From: Scolanthus callimorphus
Lineage: Eukaryota; Cnidaria; Anthozoa; Actiniaria; Edwardsiidae
Direction: 5' to 3'
Length of the DNA stretch: 64,000 nucleotides
NCBI GenBank assembly: GCA_033964015.1
Contig: CM066919.1
Location: 20,772,146-20,836,145 of the forward strand
Of the stretch, positions 12,481 to 24,800 are shown one piece after another. How positions within the stretch are numbered: the stretch's first letter is position 1; every line of letters begins with the position of its first letter. Both the position numbers and the translations under genes were made by a program. The notes beneath the pieces were generated by a model. It was not told the DNA's origin and did not search any database. It saw nothing but the letters and a program-made list of their open reading frames with translations.

Positions 12481-12572
12481 TTTAGAAATATTGCTTTTCT
12501 TTCAGCGCTCTTCGTAATCGGCAATGTAATCGTCGTTCTGAGACGCAAGACGGTGTATTCGCTCATCCTCTA
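12481..12572 (+). CDS. Possible terminal exon encoding a membrane segment
   Basis: The product is not recognised. An open plus-strand frame through ATTGCTTTTCTTTCAGCG ends in TAA at 12570-12572. It encodes a hydrophobic segment followed by a basic one: FLSALFVIGNVIVVLRRK, then five or six residues to the stop. Either CTTTTTAG near 12484 or TTTCTTTCAG near 12507 could be the splice acceptor. The hydrophobic-then-basic pattern suits a C-terminal transmembrane helix. No upstream exon was identified, so it may be chance or a gene remnant. Confidence 0.25.
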
Positions 12573-13399
12573 AATCAGTTACGTTCGCCGGAAGGCTTAG
12601 GAGCTTTAAGAGAAAAGACCTTAATAAAATGATTTCTTATTCATGGCCTATTATTACCTGAATTCTCATTGAGACAGGCTTTTAGTATACTCTCCACGCA
12701 GCTGCGACTTTGGGTTTTGCCACCACTTATCGCTGCTTTTCGACTAAATTCATAACAATTTTACTTCAGGCAAATGTTTTATGTTAGAGGTTCAATAAGT
12801 TAACTAGAAGTTGGCCGAAATTGTTAATTCCTATTTTGGAGACAGATTAGGCGTTTGAACTATAGCAGGTAATATACCCCTTAAATTAAGCGGCTTTGAG
12901 ATGCTTTGCAGTTTACTTAATTGGTTTCTTTCACTGTAGAAATAAACTGATGGTTTTAGCTCTTACAATAAATGTTATCATTAACTGGCGAGCCTTTTTA
13001 GCTATAAAAGGCTAAAATAGCACAACTCAATACTTTTGAAATCCGCTTTAAGTCATTGTTGTTGGTTAGTCATTATAGTTTTAAGTGAAGTACACAAATC
13101 TTCACTAATTGAGAAAAACTAAAACCGGCGACGCGCGTGCGCAGTAATATTCAGAACCATCTCCTCGTTTTGGTAAATGTACAGTGTAACCATGGCAACA
13201 TAGTCGAGATTGATTATCCCGGAAACATCGCTATCACAAACAGGAAATAATACCCCTTCGCCTTTGTGTCATAAAGGATCAAGCGTTAAGCGTTTTTTTT
13301 CTTTGTGACGTTTTTTTTTGAGCCAGAAAACATGCACGTTTTATAGATAAATAGTGGCGATTCATCAGGCAAGCTGGTCTTGGCAGCAAAATAATAAAA

Positions 13400-13551
13400 T
13401 TGTTGCCACCCAATTCAAATCATGTGATGATTCCTTTGGGTGGTTACAATTGTCTTATTTTTTCTCACTCGACTGAGTGCACGAGTGTATGTGATGAACT
13501 AACAAAGGTATCCACAGGAATCATCACATGATCTGAATTGGGTGGCAACAA
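13400..13551. repeat. MITE with ~35-bp terminal inverted repeats
   Basis: The left end TTGTTGCCACCCAATTC is inverted at the right end as GAATTGGGTGGCAACAA, and the pairing continues inwards through ATCATGTGATGATTCC. A truncated second copy lies at 22021-22140 in the channel gene's intron and shares the TTTGGGTGGTTACAATTGTC interior. Confidence 0.85.
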
Positions 13552-14848
13552 CATGTGAACACCGTTAGCCGATTTGGTCCATCGGCAACAGTACCTGCTA
13601 ATAGTTTTTCGGTTATTCTTCTCTCTCGAGTATTTTTAGCTTTCATTATTTTTTATTTTCGAAATAGTGGGGAAAATTGTTTAGAAAGGTTCACACTGAG
13701 AAACTTTCCCAGCGATCACTAAATGATGCAACGTTTTGGATGTATTTGATCCCGGAACAAGGGTTTTGCAAGCGTATAAGTTCACCACAAAGAACATATG
13801 AGCAGCGGGGTAACAAAATGCCCGGCGATTTTATCCCACCGAGCGATTCTGTGCAATTCGGATCAAATAAAACTTACCCTAACCTTAACCTGTACTCTGG
13901 TACTTACTTTTCTATGTTATTTTTCTGTGTCTGCGTGATGGGTGTTACGGTGCTGATTTTTTTTTTATTTTACCCTAGACTATCTGTTTTCATTTCTTTG
14001 GTGAAACTTCAAAACATTTTTGTCACAATGACGGGTTATTTTCTGTTGAATTTGTTTGTGAAGGGCACCAATATCATCTCTCTCAGTGGCGGATTTTCAT
14101 ATGTTTTCTGTAATCGCAGCCCCACTTGGCCATACTGTTTCTCTTATGAGGCTCCTCGCTTCAAAATTTGTTTCGCCGCCCATGTCTCTTCACCTGGTCG
14201 ATTCCAAAAGGTGTTCCACCATCCATGGGGATCATTTTCTCTTGGTAATATATAATCTTATTCTAAAATAAATTGCCAAAAATAACCAAAGTCGTGACTC
14301 CACAGCTTTTACAAATTGAGTTTACTAATAATGCAGTGATGCATTTACAAATTTTGGCAACTATATATTTCATAGACATAACAAGGATATTGGCGCGGAA
14401 GGATAAATACCCGGCAGGCAGTTTTTCTTTGATGGAGAGCGCTACGAATTTATTGAAAACCCTTGGAAACAATAGTTTCATAGTATTTTTGCGAGCCTTT
14501 CATTTCGAGATTTGTGGCTGGAGGATTATTTTCCAAGGGAATTTTAGTTCGCAATAATGGAGATTCGCATTTTGCTTTTTAACTCGTGGGGTATCGTAAG
14601 GGGGAAGTATGTCACTCGCTCACACAAACACTCGCTCACTCTAGTTTCGTAAACTTGAACTCGCGCGAGCGATAGGATTATCAGTACCTTAAAATCTTAA
14701 GTTTCAAATTTATCAAAGTTGTCTTCCCCTCGAAAATTGTTGGACAGTTTGAGAAGCTTTTTATTTCCAATTTTAGAGCATTTTCGTTCAATTCATACGC
14801 ATTGTTTTCTGTAGTTCACATTGTTGTGGTATTTAGGTATTTGGGCCT

Positions 14849-15080
14849 TTAGTCAAATCACACTAGTGGTCTATTGTCAATGCTGCGTTCTGATTGGTTG
14901 AGCTACTAGTAGGCTATAAGTTATAGCCTACTAGTAGCGAAAAGTGTCGGATTTGAAAGCCAGAAATCGCAAATGACCAGACCAGAAAACGTTTTTTTGC
15001 TACATACATTGACCTACTAGTGTGATTTGACTAAAACAATTATTCCTCTCGCCCTCATGGCCTCTGAGTCAATAGCCCAT

Positions 15081-15111
<31 letters not shown>

Positions 15112-15141
15112 GAGCCCATTCAGGCTCGAGGAATAATTGTT
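14849..15141. repeat. Composite palindromic MITE, family B (copy 1)
   Basis: Two inverted-repeat modules abut. The first (14851-15032) has ends AGTCAAATCACACTAGTG and ACTAGTGTGATTTGACT and an inner palindrome around GGCTATAAGTTATAGCC. The second (15036-15141) has ends AACAATTATTCCTC and GAGGAATAATTGTT and an inner hairpin around CTCTGAGTCAATAGCCCAT. A copy in the opposite orientation is at 43401-43666, and a worn partial copy is at 16815-17022. Confidence 0.85.
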
Positions 15142-15479
15142 AAATACAAAAATGAGGAATAAAATCTCAAAATTCTATGCAAATTAAGACGTTTTCCGAG
15201 CTCCCCACGGTTATGATTTTCTTTGCTCAAACTTGATGAATTATTAATGAGTTTTAGGAGACGATTACAGCATACGGTATTGCTTGGTTTCACTCAGCTG
15301 AATTAATCTCATTATTTGCTCAAATAGTGGGCAAACACTGACCACCATAGGCTTGACTCAGTAAGATATATTTTGAAAAGCTTCGGTTGAGCTGTTGATA
15401 ATTCTGCACGGACATGGAAATGACGTCTTGCGAAGCCCATCATTGTTTGATTATTAAGGCGAGTTTCCATCATAGTTTA

Positions 15480-15835
15480 TGGTAGGGGAATGGCTAGAAA
15501 ACCTGGCACCCTGTTATTGTACTGTCTCCTTGTTCCCTTTTTCAGAGGAATCCTTTGTCTGCTCAGGGTCCAACCAGTATGGTTCAGTGGGGGCGAGGGG
15601 GCCGGGGCCCCCTTTCTCGGGAGATTTTCCCATACATTTACTGTATTTGCTGAAGGAAATTTGCCAATTTTCGTCCCATGTTTTCACTATCCGGCCTTTC
15701 TGAAATTCCTGGATCTGCCCTGATATTAGATGAGCATGAAGGAAAAGATTGTGCAGAGTCAATATCCCTCTCAATATCCAGCCCACGCTGTTGTGTTGAC
15801 CCTTTGAAGTTTACCAGGCTTCTTAGCCATTCCAT
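15480..15835 (-). repeat. Dispersed repeat fragment with coding-like minus strand
   Basis: The segment 15750-15835 resembles 52985-53065 at both DNA and minus-strand protein level: MEWLRSLVNFKGSTQQRGLD here and MEWFGSLGNFKGCPQLRGMD there. Conservation of a reading frame between two scattered copies suggests a piece of a mobile element's protein. The family is not recognised. Confidence 0.4.
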
Positions 15836-16189
15836 GTAGTAGTACCAGTCATCCCAGTCGTATGGAATCTTTTCATACGACTCGAAGGACCATGATATTG
15901 GAACACTTATGCGATACGACGGGGACGACGGGGTAGTTTCACGGTCACGGTTGTCCGAGTTGTATAAAAAAAATCATACGACTGATAAGTCCTTACGCTG
16001 TTCTCTGTCGCTACCCTCCGTCCCACACAAATCGTTTCTTTGTCTATTCTACATCAACAAGACACCGGGTATAGGAAGAGACGTGTACAAGGTATGTTTA
16101 TTGGCGATGAGTGTTGCAGTGTAGCTGGAAAGGTAGAATAAGGTAGAATAATGCTGAATAAATTACAATGTATGATACGATACAGACGA

Positions 16190-16445
16190 TAGCAAAGTTA
16201 TAGCCCGCGATGCGTCATGGGAACAACTGGGTATAACAAAACAAAATAATGGACACTGTTTTTTTTAGGATCAATCTCCATACTTATCATCCTTGTGCCA
16301 CATGATTCTACCATACATCGCTCACAAGAGATTCTGGGTTCACGCGAAAATTTGTGTTCTTCTTAGTTTTCATGACACACCATGGGCTACAACAAGCAGT
16401 TGCGAATTGCGACGGTGCAAGCTTTTCTGAAATTGGAAATGCGCA
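16190..16445. repeat. Dispersed repeat sharing a GCRTCATGGGA motif
   Basis: Blocks such as GCCCGCGATGCGTCATGGGA and a distal TGCAAGCTTTTCTGAAAT recur in 38765-38850 and 39110-39200 in different orientations. The copies have no clear ends. This looks like an old interspersed element. Confidence 0.45.
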
Positions 16446-16814
16446 ACTACACAGGCGCCATTATTCCGAATGGCCTATAAAAACACATTTATTACTGCAA
16501 TTGTAAACATTCATTAAGTGAATAATATTTGATTAGTTTTGTGATTTCAAAATAAAGATTTCATCGGTGGTCGTCGGATACTTAACGTATATTTAAAATA
16601 ATATCAGTGTACATTGTGTGTATACAAAAATAGCTTTGAATTTACATTTCAACCCGAAAACAATATACTTTCTTGTTAGTAATCCCTTTTACTCGAAATA
16701 ATCTCTTTGGGAAAACAATAATAATATATATGTTGCTTCATGAGTGACAGTCTCAAACTTTGTAATGTTCTTTTATAGTCAGTTCAGCTCAGATTAGTTC
16801 AGTTAATTGTGCAC

Positions 16815-17022
16815 TATCCCAATAGTAGTGTATTATCAATGCTACATTCTGATTGGTTGAGCTACTAGTACAATATGCGGTATCTGCAAACAATTTCGGG
16901 ATTGAAGTCTCAATAATGGCAAATTTCCAGCTGTAAAATTTGGTTGTGGCTAGAAAAATTGACCTACTGAATTGAATTTGCTCCTCGTTTCGGCCTCATG
17001 GGTCATTCGGGCTCAAGGAACT
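16815..17022 (+). repeat. Partial diverged copy of MITE family B
   Basis: It shares the CATTCTGATTGGTTGAGCTA block and a terminal GGCTCAAGGAA...TT block with 14849-15141. It lacks clean inverted ends and abuts the foldback beginning at 17023. Confidence 0.55.
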
Positions 17023-17721
17023 GTTAAGGTTTATGAGAACCTTCGCGCACGTCCTCGGAAAAAAAATCATACTCGTCCTTAGTTTAACCAAAACATGTCA
17101 ACCTATATATCGTTGGAAAGCTTATAGAATGGACTAGCGGGCTATGGCAAAAAGAAGTAACTTTTTAATAAATATAATTTTTTAAAGCTTTTATTAAAAA
17201 ATGGGTGTTACATTTTCAAGAGCTATCGCCGCCGAACTGCTTGACCTTGACTCCCAAGTAACACATTGTTTTAATCCTTAAAGGTGTTTTTCAAAAACCG
17301 TGTCTTGTTTTTTAAATTTTGTTTTGTTCAAAAGTTATGATTTTTTTAAATTTTTAGAGCGTGAAAATTCTATAAAATTTGACCTTGGAAATTTAAAAGT
17401 TCCATAACTTTTGAACTAAGCAAAATTTAAAAAATGCAGACACGGTTTTTGAGAAACACCTTTAAGGATTAAAACAATGTGTTACTTGGGAGTCAAGGTC
17501 AAGCAGTTCGGCGGCGATAGCTCTTGAAAGTGTCACACCCACATTTTTAATAAAACCTTCAAAAAAATTATATTTATTAAAAAGTTATTTCTTTTTGCCA
17601 TTGCCCGCTAGTCTATTCTATAAGCTTTATAACGATATATAGGTTGACATGTTTTGGTTAAAATAAGGAGGTGTATGATTTTTTTTCCGAGGACATGCGC
17701 GAAGGTTCTCAGTAACCTTAA
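17023..17721. repeat. ~700-bp full-length foldback element, family C (copy 1)
   Basis: Both halves are near-perfect reverse complements over about 340 bp each. Ends read TTAAGGTT and AACCTTAA; a TTAA at each end fits a piggyBac-type target duplication, though this is inference. The arms include CTATATATCGTTGGAAAGC and its complement, and AAGTAACACATTGTTTT in both. Transcription through it would give long double-stranded RNA. A second copy is at 58048-58751. Confidence 0.9.
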
Positions 17722-17821
17722 GCAGTATCACTTTATAAAAATAACTTTGAATTTACATTGGAACCAGTTACCCGTTTTACTTGAAATAATCTCTATGGGA
17801 AAACATAGAGAAAGATATTTC

Positions 17822-18243
17822 TGTGGTTTATAATGTGTTAAAAAAAATAACACCTATGTTGTATTGTGAATGTGCGCATTCTGATTGGTTAAAAAGCGTG
17901 TTTGTAAGAGACCTGAGAAACACGATTGTCACGCAACGCTGTCGCGCGTATGTATGTTATTTTCTAAAAGCAATAAAAATACTTTCTGCGTGCTCTCTGT
18001 TTTCTTACAAACACTCGGGGAATGTTGGTCGAACTGATAAAACTTGAAAGACACTCGCCTTCGGCTCGTGTCTTTCAAGTTTTGATCAGTTCTCCCAACA
18101 TCCCCCTCGTGTTTGTAAGAAAGCAGAGAGCACGCGGAAAGTACTTTTATTGCTTAAATAAACGTACGAGGGGTGTTGATTGGAGTTTCAAACTTTACAG
18201 TAACTTCAAGTATTTTTCCAGCGTTTATCACATTATAAACCAC
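17822..18243. repeat. Foldback element with TIRs
   Basis: The ends TGGTTTATAATGTG (17822) and CACATTATAAACCA are inverted. A long inner palindrome is centred near 18060: CAAACACTCGGGG pairs with CCCCTCGTGTTTG and ACTTGAAAGACAC with GTGTCTTTCAAGT. Confidence 0.8.
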
Positions 18244-18490
18244 TGAAATCCGCATTGCTTCTTCCGTGCGTTGACAATATGAGAATGCACAGCTCTCAAC
18301 CAATCAGAGCGCGCGTACTATTTTAGCTATTTTATATAAACTTCATACATGGATGACGGTCTTAAACTATGTAATATACTGTAAACGTTTATACAGTTAT
18401 ACAAAGCCAACAAAATCCAACAGGTTTCCATTCCCCTTTCAACGTGTTCTCTATTTTTCGTTTTTCTCTTTTCTCGTCACGGATTTTGTT

Positions 18491-18866
18491 AAGCCTGGTC
18501 CTCACTAGGACACAAGCATAAGCACAAGCACAAGCCTGACGCAAGAAGAACAATACTTGCGTTCTTCTTGTGCTTGTGTTTGTGCTTGCGTCGCAATGAG
18601 GACGCTCAACACGCAAGCACAAGACTTCCCACCAATCAGCGTCCCGCCCGGCACCAGGTCCTCTCGTTCAAAGCAACAAAACATTCTCGCCTTCGTCTTC
18701 GTCCACCATTTTGACTTGGGCTACGAGGCCTCTTTTTACGTTTGGCGTGGTGGAATGGAAACGAAAATTACTTTTACGCATGCGTGTATTCTTATGCTCG
18801 CGTCGTGCATGTCCTCACCTGCTTATGCTTGCGCTTGCGCTTGCGTCCTAGTGAGGACCAGGCTTT
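18491..18866. repeat. Foldback MITE with 20-bp TIRs
   Basis: The left end AAGCCTGGTCCTCACTAGGA is inverted at the right end as TCCTAGTGAGGACCAGGCTT. The sub-terminal parts are runs of (AAGCAC)n-like and (GCTTGC)n-like repeats. The AGCCT...GG end resembles the hairpin family at 57.4 and 62.6 kb and the partial copy at 60.77 kb. Confidence 0.85.
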
Positions 18867-19090
18867 AGAGATAACGTTAGATATTTTAAAAATGGAGTTG
18901 GTTGTAGTCCTACAACACTCTTTGAGAAATAGTTTTATAAGTCATAGTTGCAGGCCCTTTTGGCACCATACGTTCACACATAGGACTTGTTTGCGATGCC
19001 GATGCCGATGCCGCTTTTCTCTGGAGTTGCAAGGGGAATAGCTATGTCATGACTAGAAAACAAAAGATATCATCTTTAATAGAATGATTA

Positions 19091-19563
19091 TTACAGCCAA
19101 AGACGCTCGAATATTGGATCCATTATTCGATTCAATAATACTTTCGGCTTGGGAAAACGTCTTAAGATTTTAACTGGGTTTTCCTTTTTTTGATTCCACG
19201 AAAGACGACGGAGCGCTTCCATTATATGGAAAAAAGCCACAGGGAGCCTTTTGTTTGTGAGTTTTGTTACAAATATGGCGGGCCTGGTAGACATTACGAG
19301 CTTGGTGAATCTCTCCCTCGTTCATTTAGAGAAACATTGTTGATCAGTATTATCAGGGATACATTCCAAGAAGCATAAAACCAGTGACTTAAGAGTTTCG
19401 TAGCGTGGTGTCAGGAAGATAATCTAGCCGAAATCCGAGTTCAAAATGAAAGACGTTTTCCCAAGCCGAATGTATTATTGGATCAAATAATGGATCCTAT
19501 ATTCCAAGAATCAACTCATTATTGCGCTCTAGAGGGGGACGCTTGAACGTCTTTGGCTGTAAC
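19091..19563. repeat. Foldback element with ~75-bp inverted ends
   Basis: The left arm begins TTACAGCCAAAGACG and the right arm ends CGTCTTTGGCTGTAA; matching continues through GGATCCATTATT and CGGCTTGGGAAAACGTCTT. The 230-bp centre carries a 62-codon plus-strand ORF with a CEFC pair that may be a remnant of captured sequence. Confidence 0.8.
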
Positions 19564-20253
19564 TAGTCGATTTATGGGAGGAATGTTGGTGCCACTGCAA
19601 GGCGGCAGCACAGCAGCGACGTAAGGAGGTCCCCATGGCAACAATACAGACATTTTAAAAGCTGTGACGACGGGCAACGAGGATGACGACTATCACTCAA
19701 TTTCGTGTACTCGTTTGCTCATATTTCTCGATATTGACCTTTGCATTTTATGTTTGATAGCAGCTAATTCACATCCAGCTGCAATCATATCAAACAAAGT
19801 TATGACAAAATCGCCATCCGCGCTCACGCTTTCGCCAGACAGAAAACCTTAGCAGCTACACGTCTTATGATTTCATACATTTGCAGGCAGACGTGTAGCA
19901 GCTTGTTCGGAAGATCTACCACTATTGGCTTGATGCACCTCGTCCTATTTTTTCTCGTTCTATTCTTGTATTTCAATTGTTTTGCAATGAGGTGCAGCAA
20001 TCAAATAGGGTTAGATCTTGCTACATGCGAGCATTGTGCTCTGTAATCAAGTCGGTGAATTGTTCTCTGTCGTTGTCGTGATTTCTCAATGGAAATGTTT
20101 ACTAACAAGTACTTGGTTTACCGAATTCAATATCGTACTACATTCCCAACCGATGGAAATGGATGTTACGACGATGACAATATGGCGTGGCTTTAGGTTA
20201 AGGGTTGTCCATACCTAACGACCCCCCTCCCCTTCCCCTAGCCTCTATGCCTT

Positions 20254-20919
20254 TTACCGTCCAGTGTATTATCCATTGGACTGAGTCCTCATTGTTATTT
20301 TACACTAATGAGAGTCAAGACAATAGATGTTGAAGAAACTCGGGAAAATGTTATGGGTGCCTTATAAATACCAAATGGCAGATTTTTAACTAGCAAGATA
20401 TGCGAAGAGGAATTTTAGTCAATGTAAAATTCCAATATCGTCCTCGGAGCCTTATGTCTTCTGGCCAGCAGGATGGGACGAGGCAAAGGCGATTTTTGGC
20501 GGACCTCCGGTTTAAAGAGCCTGTGTCAGCCACTCCTTTGTTATTGTTTTCGTTCAATATTAGAAGACAAATTACGTGTAGAAATCTCTAAATCAACATC
20601 TAAAAAAGTGAAAAAAAATCTAAAAACAAAGTTTCAGATTTGCTTTACCAAATTTAATAGAGAAAATTGCTCTATATTCTCTAAATCAGCCGATGGAAAT
20701 GAATGCTTTCTCCGACTTGGTGTGCTTTCTCCGATTTTGCTGTCAACATGGCGGCTGACACAGGCTCTTTAACGGATCGGTCGAAATTTTGCCAAACACA
20801 AGACTGTTTGTTCACCAACAAAATCACCCCAACACCCAGCCACAGCTTACCGTCCAGTGTAGTATCCATTGGACTGATTCCTCATTGTTATTCTACTAAT
20901 GGGCGTCAAGACAATAGAT
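20254..20919 (+). repeat. Direct repeats (~75 bp) flanking a MITE
   Basis: The segments 20254-20329 and 20848-20919 are close direct copies: ACCGTCCAGTGTATTATCCA, then TCCTCATTGTTATT, then GTCAAGACAATAGATG. The second half is also recognisable at 59847-59865. Between them lies the MITE at 20512-20773. Confidence 0.65.
20512..20773. repeat. MITE family A (copy 2), 20-bp TIRs
   Basis: Ends TTTAAAGAGCCTGTGTCAGCC and GGCTGACACAGGCTCTTTAA are inverted. Other copies are at 3160-3524 and 38862-39094. Confidence 0.8.
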
Positions 20920-21862
20920 GGCGAAGTGGAGGTTTTGGGCTGTTTGTTTCTTTCGGTATACCAGTCCCTCTCTCGCCGCTGGCGCTCGATCTCGTCGTTG
21001 CGTTTCTAAAATAAAAGTATTATTATTTTTCATGTAAAAAGTGTGGCCTTTCATCTGGTAAAAATATTTCTCAATGTCCGTACATGCGATGTGCTACTTT
21101 TGGCTGTCCGAGTGAGTGGTTTGGTGTCTGCCAGGTTTTGGTTGTAGGGAAAAATCTAATATATAGATGTGGACAAATGCCTTAAAGCGGAACTCCAATC
21201 ATACAACACACCTAATGCCTTACTGCATGGTTTATTCGTATAACAAATGTATCCCAGCTTGGGATACCCAATTTCAGTAAATTTTGAAATGATCACCCTG
21301 AAATTGTACGCTAAATTGTAAATGACCGATTCAGTGGTTGATTGAGTTGAAAAAATAGATTCTCTCTTCAATCGCGGGCTACACCAGCAACAGAGAGTTG
21401 GCAAGTATTATCCCATTTCGCTATTAGTTCAGTCCCTTTTGTCTCCTTTCATCACTGTTGACCTCTTTAAAGAATCCAGACAAGAATCCAGATCAATCTC
21501 TGTTATTATGAATGTATTTTGGGGGGAGTTGGTGTCAGAATGCAACAACAAGGTTGCTTTCTCGTGCGACGTTGAATGATGTGTATGGGGCTCCACTCTG
21601 CGCCTTCGGCGCGGGGAGTTCCGCTAATGTTCACATTTTCTACTAGAGGGGGTTTCAGATGTTGAAAATTATGTGTATTTGTGTTTGCATTACATTGTCA
21701 CTGGTAGGTCGCTCATTTATATCAACAAATAATCCTTTGAACTAAACGCAGCTGTGTTTTTAGTGATCACGTGCTCACCACGTGATAGTAACTGTACTTG
21801 GCATTGCTTGCACATTGTTTTGTCCGAGACCGAGTCTTCGACTGGTTGTATTTTAAACATAC

Positions 21863-24800
21863 CTCATAACCACGACCAAACTTGTTAAGCTCTTTCTTTG
21901 CCACATAGTACTGTAGAGACGAAACAGAAATACATACAACATACACGCCAAGTTGGTTCAAATACGATCATGCACATTATGTTATATACAATATATATAC
22001 ACAATACGGTGTTTACATCTTGTTGCCTCCCAATCCAGATCATGTGATGATTCCTTTGGGTGGTTACAATTGTCCAATTTTTCTCACTCGACCAAGTGCA
22101 CGAGTGTATGTGCAGAACTAACAAAGGTTACCACCTTTGTGTTTTCGAGACACACGTGTGCGATGTTTCCTAGTTAGCCACTCGGGGATACACACAGGAC
22201 ACAAATGTTGCGCGCTACATGTGTTCTAGTTGAGCCGTAGCTTTACTCTAAGCAATGGACCATTGGTGGTAAATGATATTTTTTTCTTCTAGTCTAGAAT
22301 TGTACCTTGTGGAATGCCAACAATCCAGCTGCGAGCTCGAACAAGAGGAAGAGTCCAAGGCCACCGTAGAGACAAACCGTGTTATACATGTCACGGCGTG
22401 ACGAGGAACGTATCGCTACAGCTACAGTATTCAGAACGGCCACAAATGCGATGAAAAGAAGGTGAATCAACATGTACTTGTCCTGAAAAAATTTCAATTA
22501 AAAAAAGCTAATCTCGGAAAAATATTATGGGTGCATTAGATAAACCAAATGGGACATTTTGAACTAACAAAATATGCGGAGAGGACATTTTAATTAAAAA
22601 ATGGCTCAACCCTGGAAAATCATATGTACGCATTACATATACCAAATGGAACATTTTCAGCTAACAAAATACGCGAAGAGGGAGCTAAACACAATGTTGA
22701 AACCCAATCACACCCCAGAGCCAAAACGCTGTGGAAGAATCTCATGTTATGAAACGACGATTCTCGGACTTCCGGTTTAATTGATCAGTCAACATTTTGA
22801 CAAAAACAAGACTGTTTGTTGTTAATTTAAGTCTTTATTCAAATTTATTTTGAATTTCGCTCGTTAAACGGCAAATCGATTGTCTTTCTTATCTACTACG
22901 CTTGGCGAAGAACATGGATTCCTACAGAGCCATCGGCTCGTTGCCTCCGCTGGGACGAGATTGGTTAAATTCGGGCGTGCGATGCTGCTTATATTAAGAA
23001 GGAGGGCTAATTTCGAGGGTTGATCGTGCCAAAAGTTGCTGTCATCTCTGCAATAAGTACAGGATCAGTTCTGACTCACCAGTGACGTCATGTATGTAGT
23101 TTTTGGGAGATTTAGTGACGTCACAAACTTGTAGGCCACGCTGATCAGTAGGAGTGTGAGTGTGATGCTCAGACGGTCAGCGATCTTCTGTGAAGGGTCG
23201 GCGAACGATGCAAAAGATAGACCTGTCAGAATGAACTGGAAAAATAAACGTTATCAAGTCAGCAATCCGATCGAAATGCAGCTTTTAAAACCGTTTGAAT
23301 AGTATGATTGTTTATAAATGATTTGTAAGGGCCCTGATTACGTCGGAATTAGCCAGGAAGATAAAAAAACTGCTCTGGGAAAACAGGTCTTGAAAGGGTA
23401 CTTGAAAACGTTTCGCCAAACTTATAGGTTCGTGCAGCCGAACAATCATGTGCTTGTTATTATGACTAGAGGGAGAACAGACATTTTAGTTCGTCTTTTT
23501 ACGAAATCTTGAAGAAATTCGATTGAGAAATTGATTTCACCAAGTTTTTACCATGCAACAGGTAAAAGTGTACAGATCAACTAAATTATTTGCTCTGCTG
23601 TACAACCTTGTGGCAGACAAGCTTCTCCACAGGCATATTCCGGTGTATAAATAATTCACAAAGAAACTTTTTATTCGGGATTCAGAAAGTTGTAGTCCTA
23701 ATGCCCTTGCTAGTGACGCCTGATGTCATGGGCTATAGCGAAACACTGTTAATTTTACCATGAGAAGAGCGGAGCTCCACATGTAGTGACTTGCTCTTCG
23801 TCGAACGTGAGTAGTGATGATGTACATTGGGAAAGATCGGTCACTGGAACCAAGGCCTTCGCCTTCGAGAGCGGTCGAGTCGGTATGGATGTGGGGGCAT
23901 AGGTCCCACTCGCGAGGCGCGCTGAAGGACTGATGACGAAGGCAGTCGGGTTTCATCATGTCTTTTTGGAAAACGACTGTTTTATTGCTCCAGTCCGAGG
24001 ATAAGATTATAGACAGTTCCTGAAAAATAGACACTACAAGTCACACTTAAATTAAGTAGGCCCTTGTGAGGTGACGCGCCGGGGAGCTGTGGGTACGGGA
24101 ATGAGTATGAAGGCATTCCTTGTGTCAGTTTCTTCCTTGCTGTACCACTGGGTTGATTCCTATTAAAAGTTACCTGATAGTCAAGTGGGAAGTCTGTAAG
24201 GTCAAAGTGTTCCTTGAACGTCCCTCGGACCTTGAACACTTCCTGAGCCAGAGGTATGGGGTTGTTCTCCTCATAATACAGTCGTCGGCCCTTATACACG
24301 CGGTCCAGGAATAGAGAATTCGAGAATGAGATCTTAGGGCTCCATTGCGTGTCCCAGTTTATGTCCTGGAAAAGTAAATAGGAATGCAAGGAGATGAGAA
24401 AAGGACTTTCCGACTCAAATTTCCTCGTGTATATGGCACGCACAGTTCGTGTGCTTGTTCACCAGCAGAACTTACTAACGGCACTGTAAGGCCGTAATAC
24501 TCTGTAATACTCAGCAACGCACTCATGTTTATAAACTGGTTTCTATAGAATGAGGTATCCAAAATGTAAAGCGCTTGGAGCTTCGAGAATAAGCGCTATA
24601 TAAGACAGTTACTTTACTTTACTTAAACAATATTCACACATTCCTGTTCTGTAGATTAACTTAGTTACAGGAATTTTTCGTGGTCAAGCTGCAGTTACAT
24701 ATGTTCAGCCACACAACATGAATCTTTCTAAATTGGTCGTCTCGGAATTCAATCCTGCTATAGGGCTATCTTTCAACACTGACCCCCTTGCTCAGCTTGG

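Noticed and set aside
13677..14255. 192-codon plus-strand ORF
   Set aside because: It starts without a convincing ATG, composition looks like translated AT-rich DNA, and no motif is visible.
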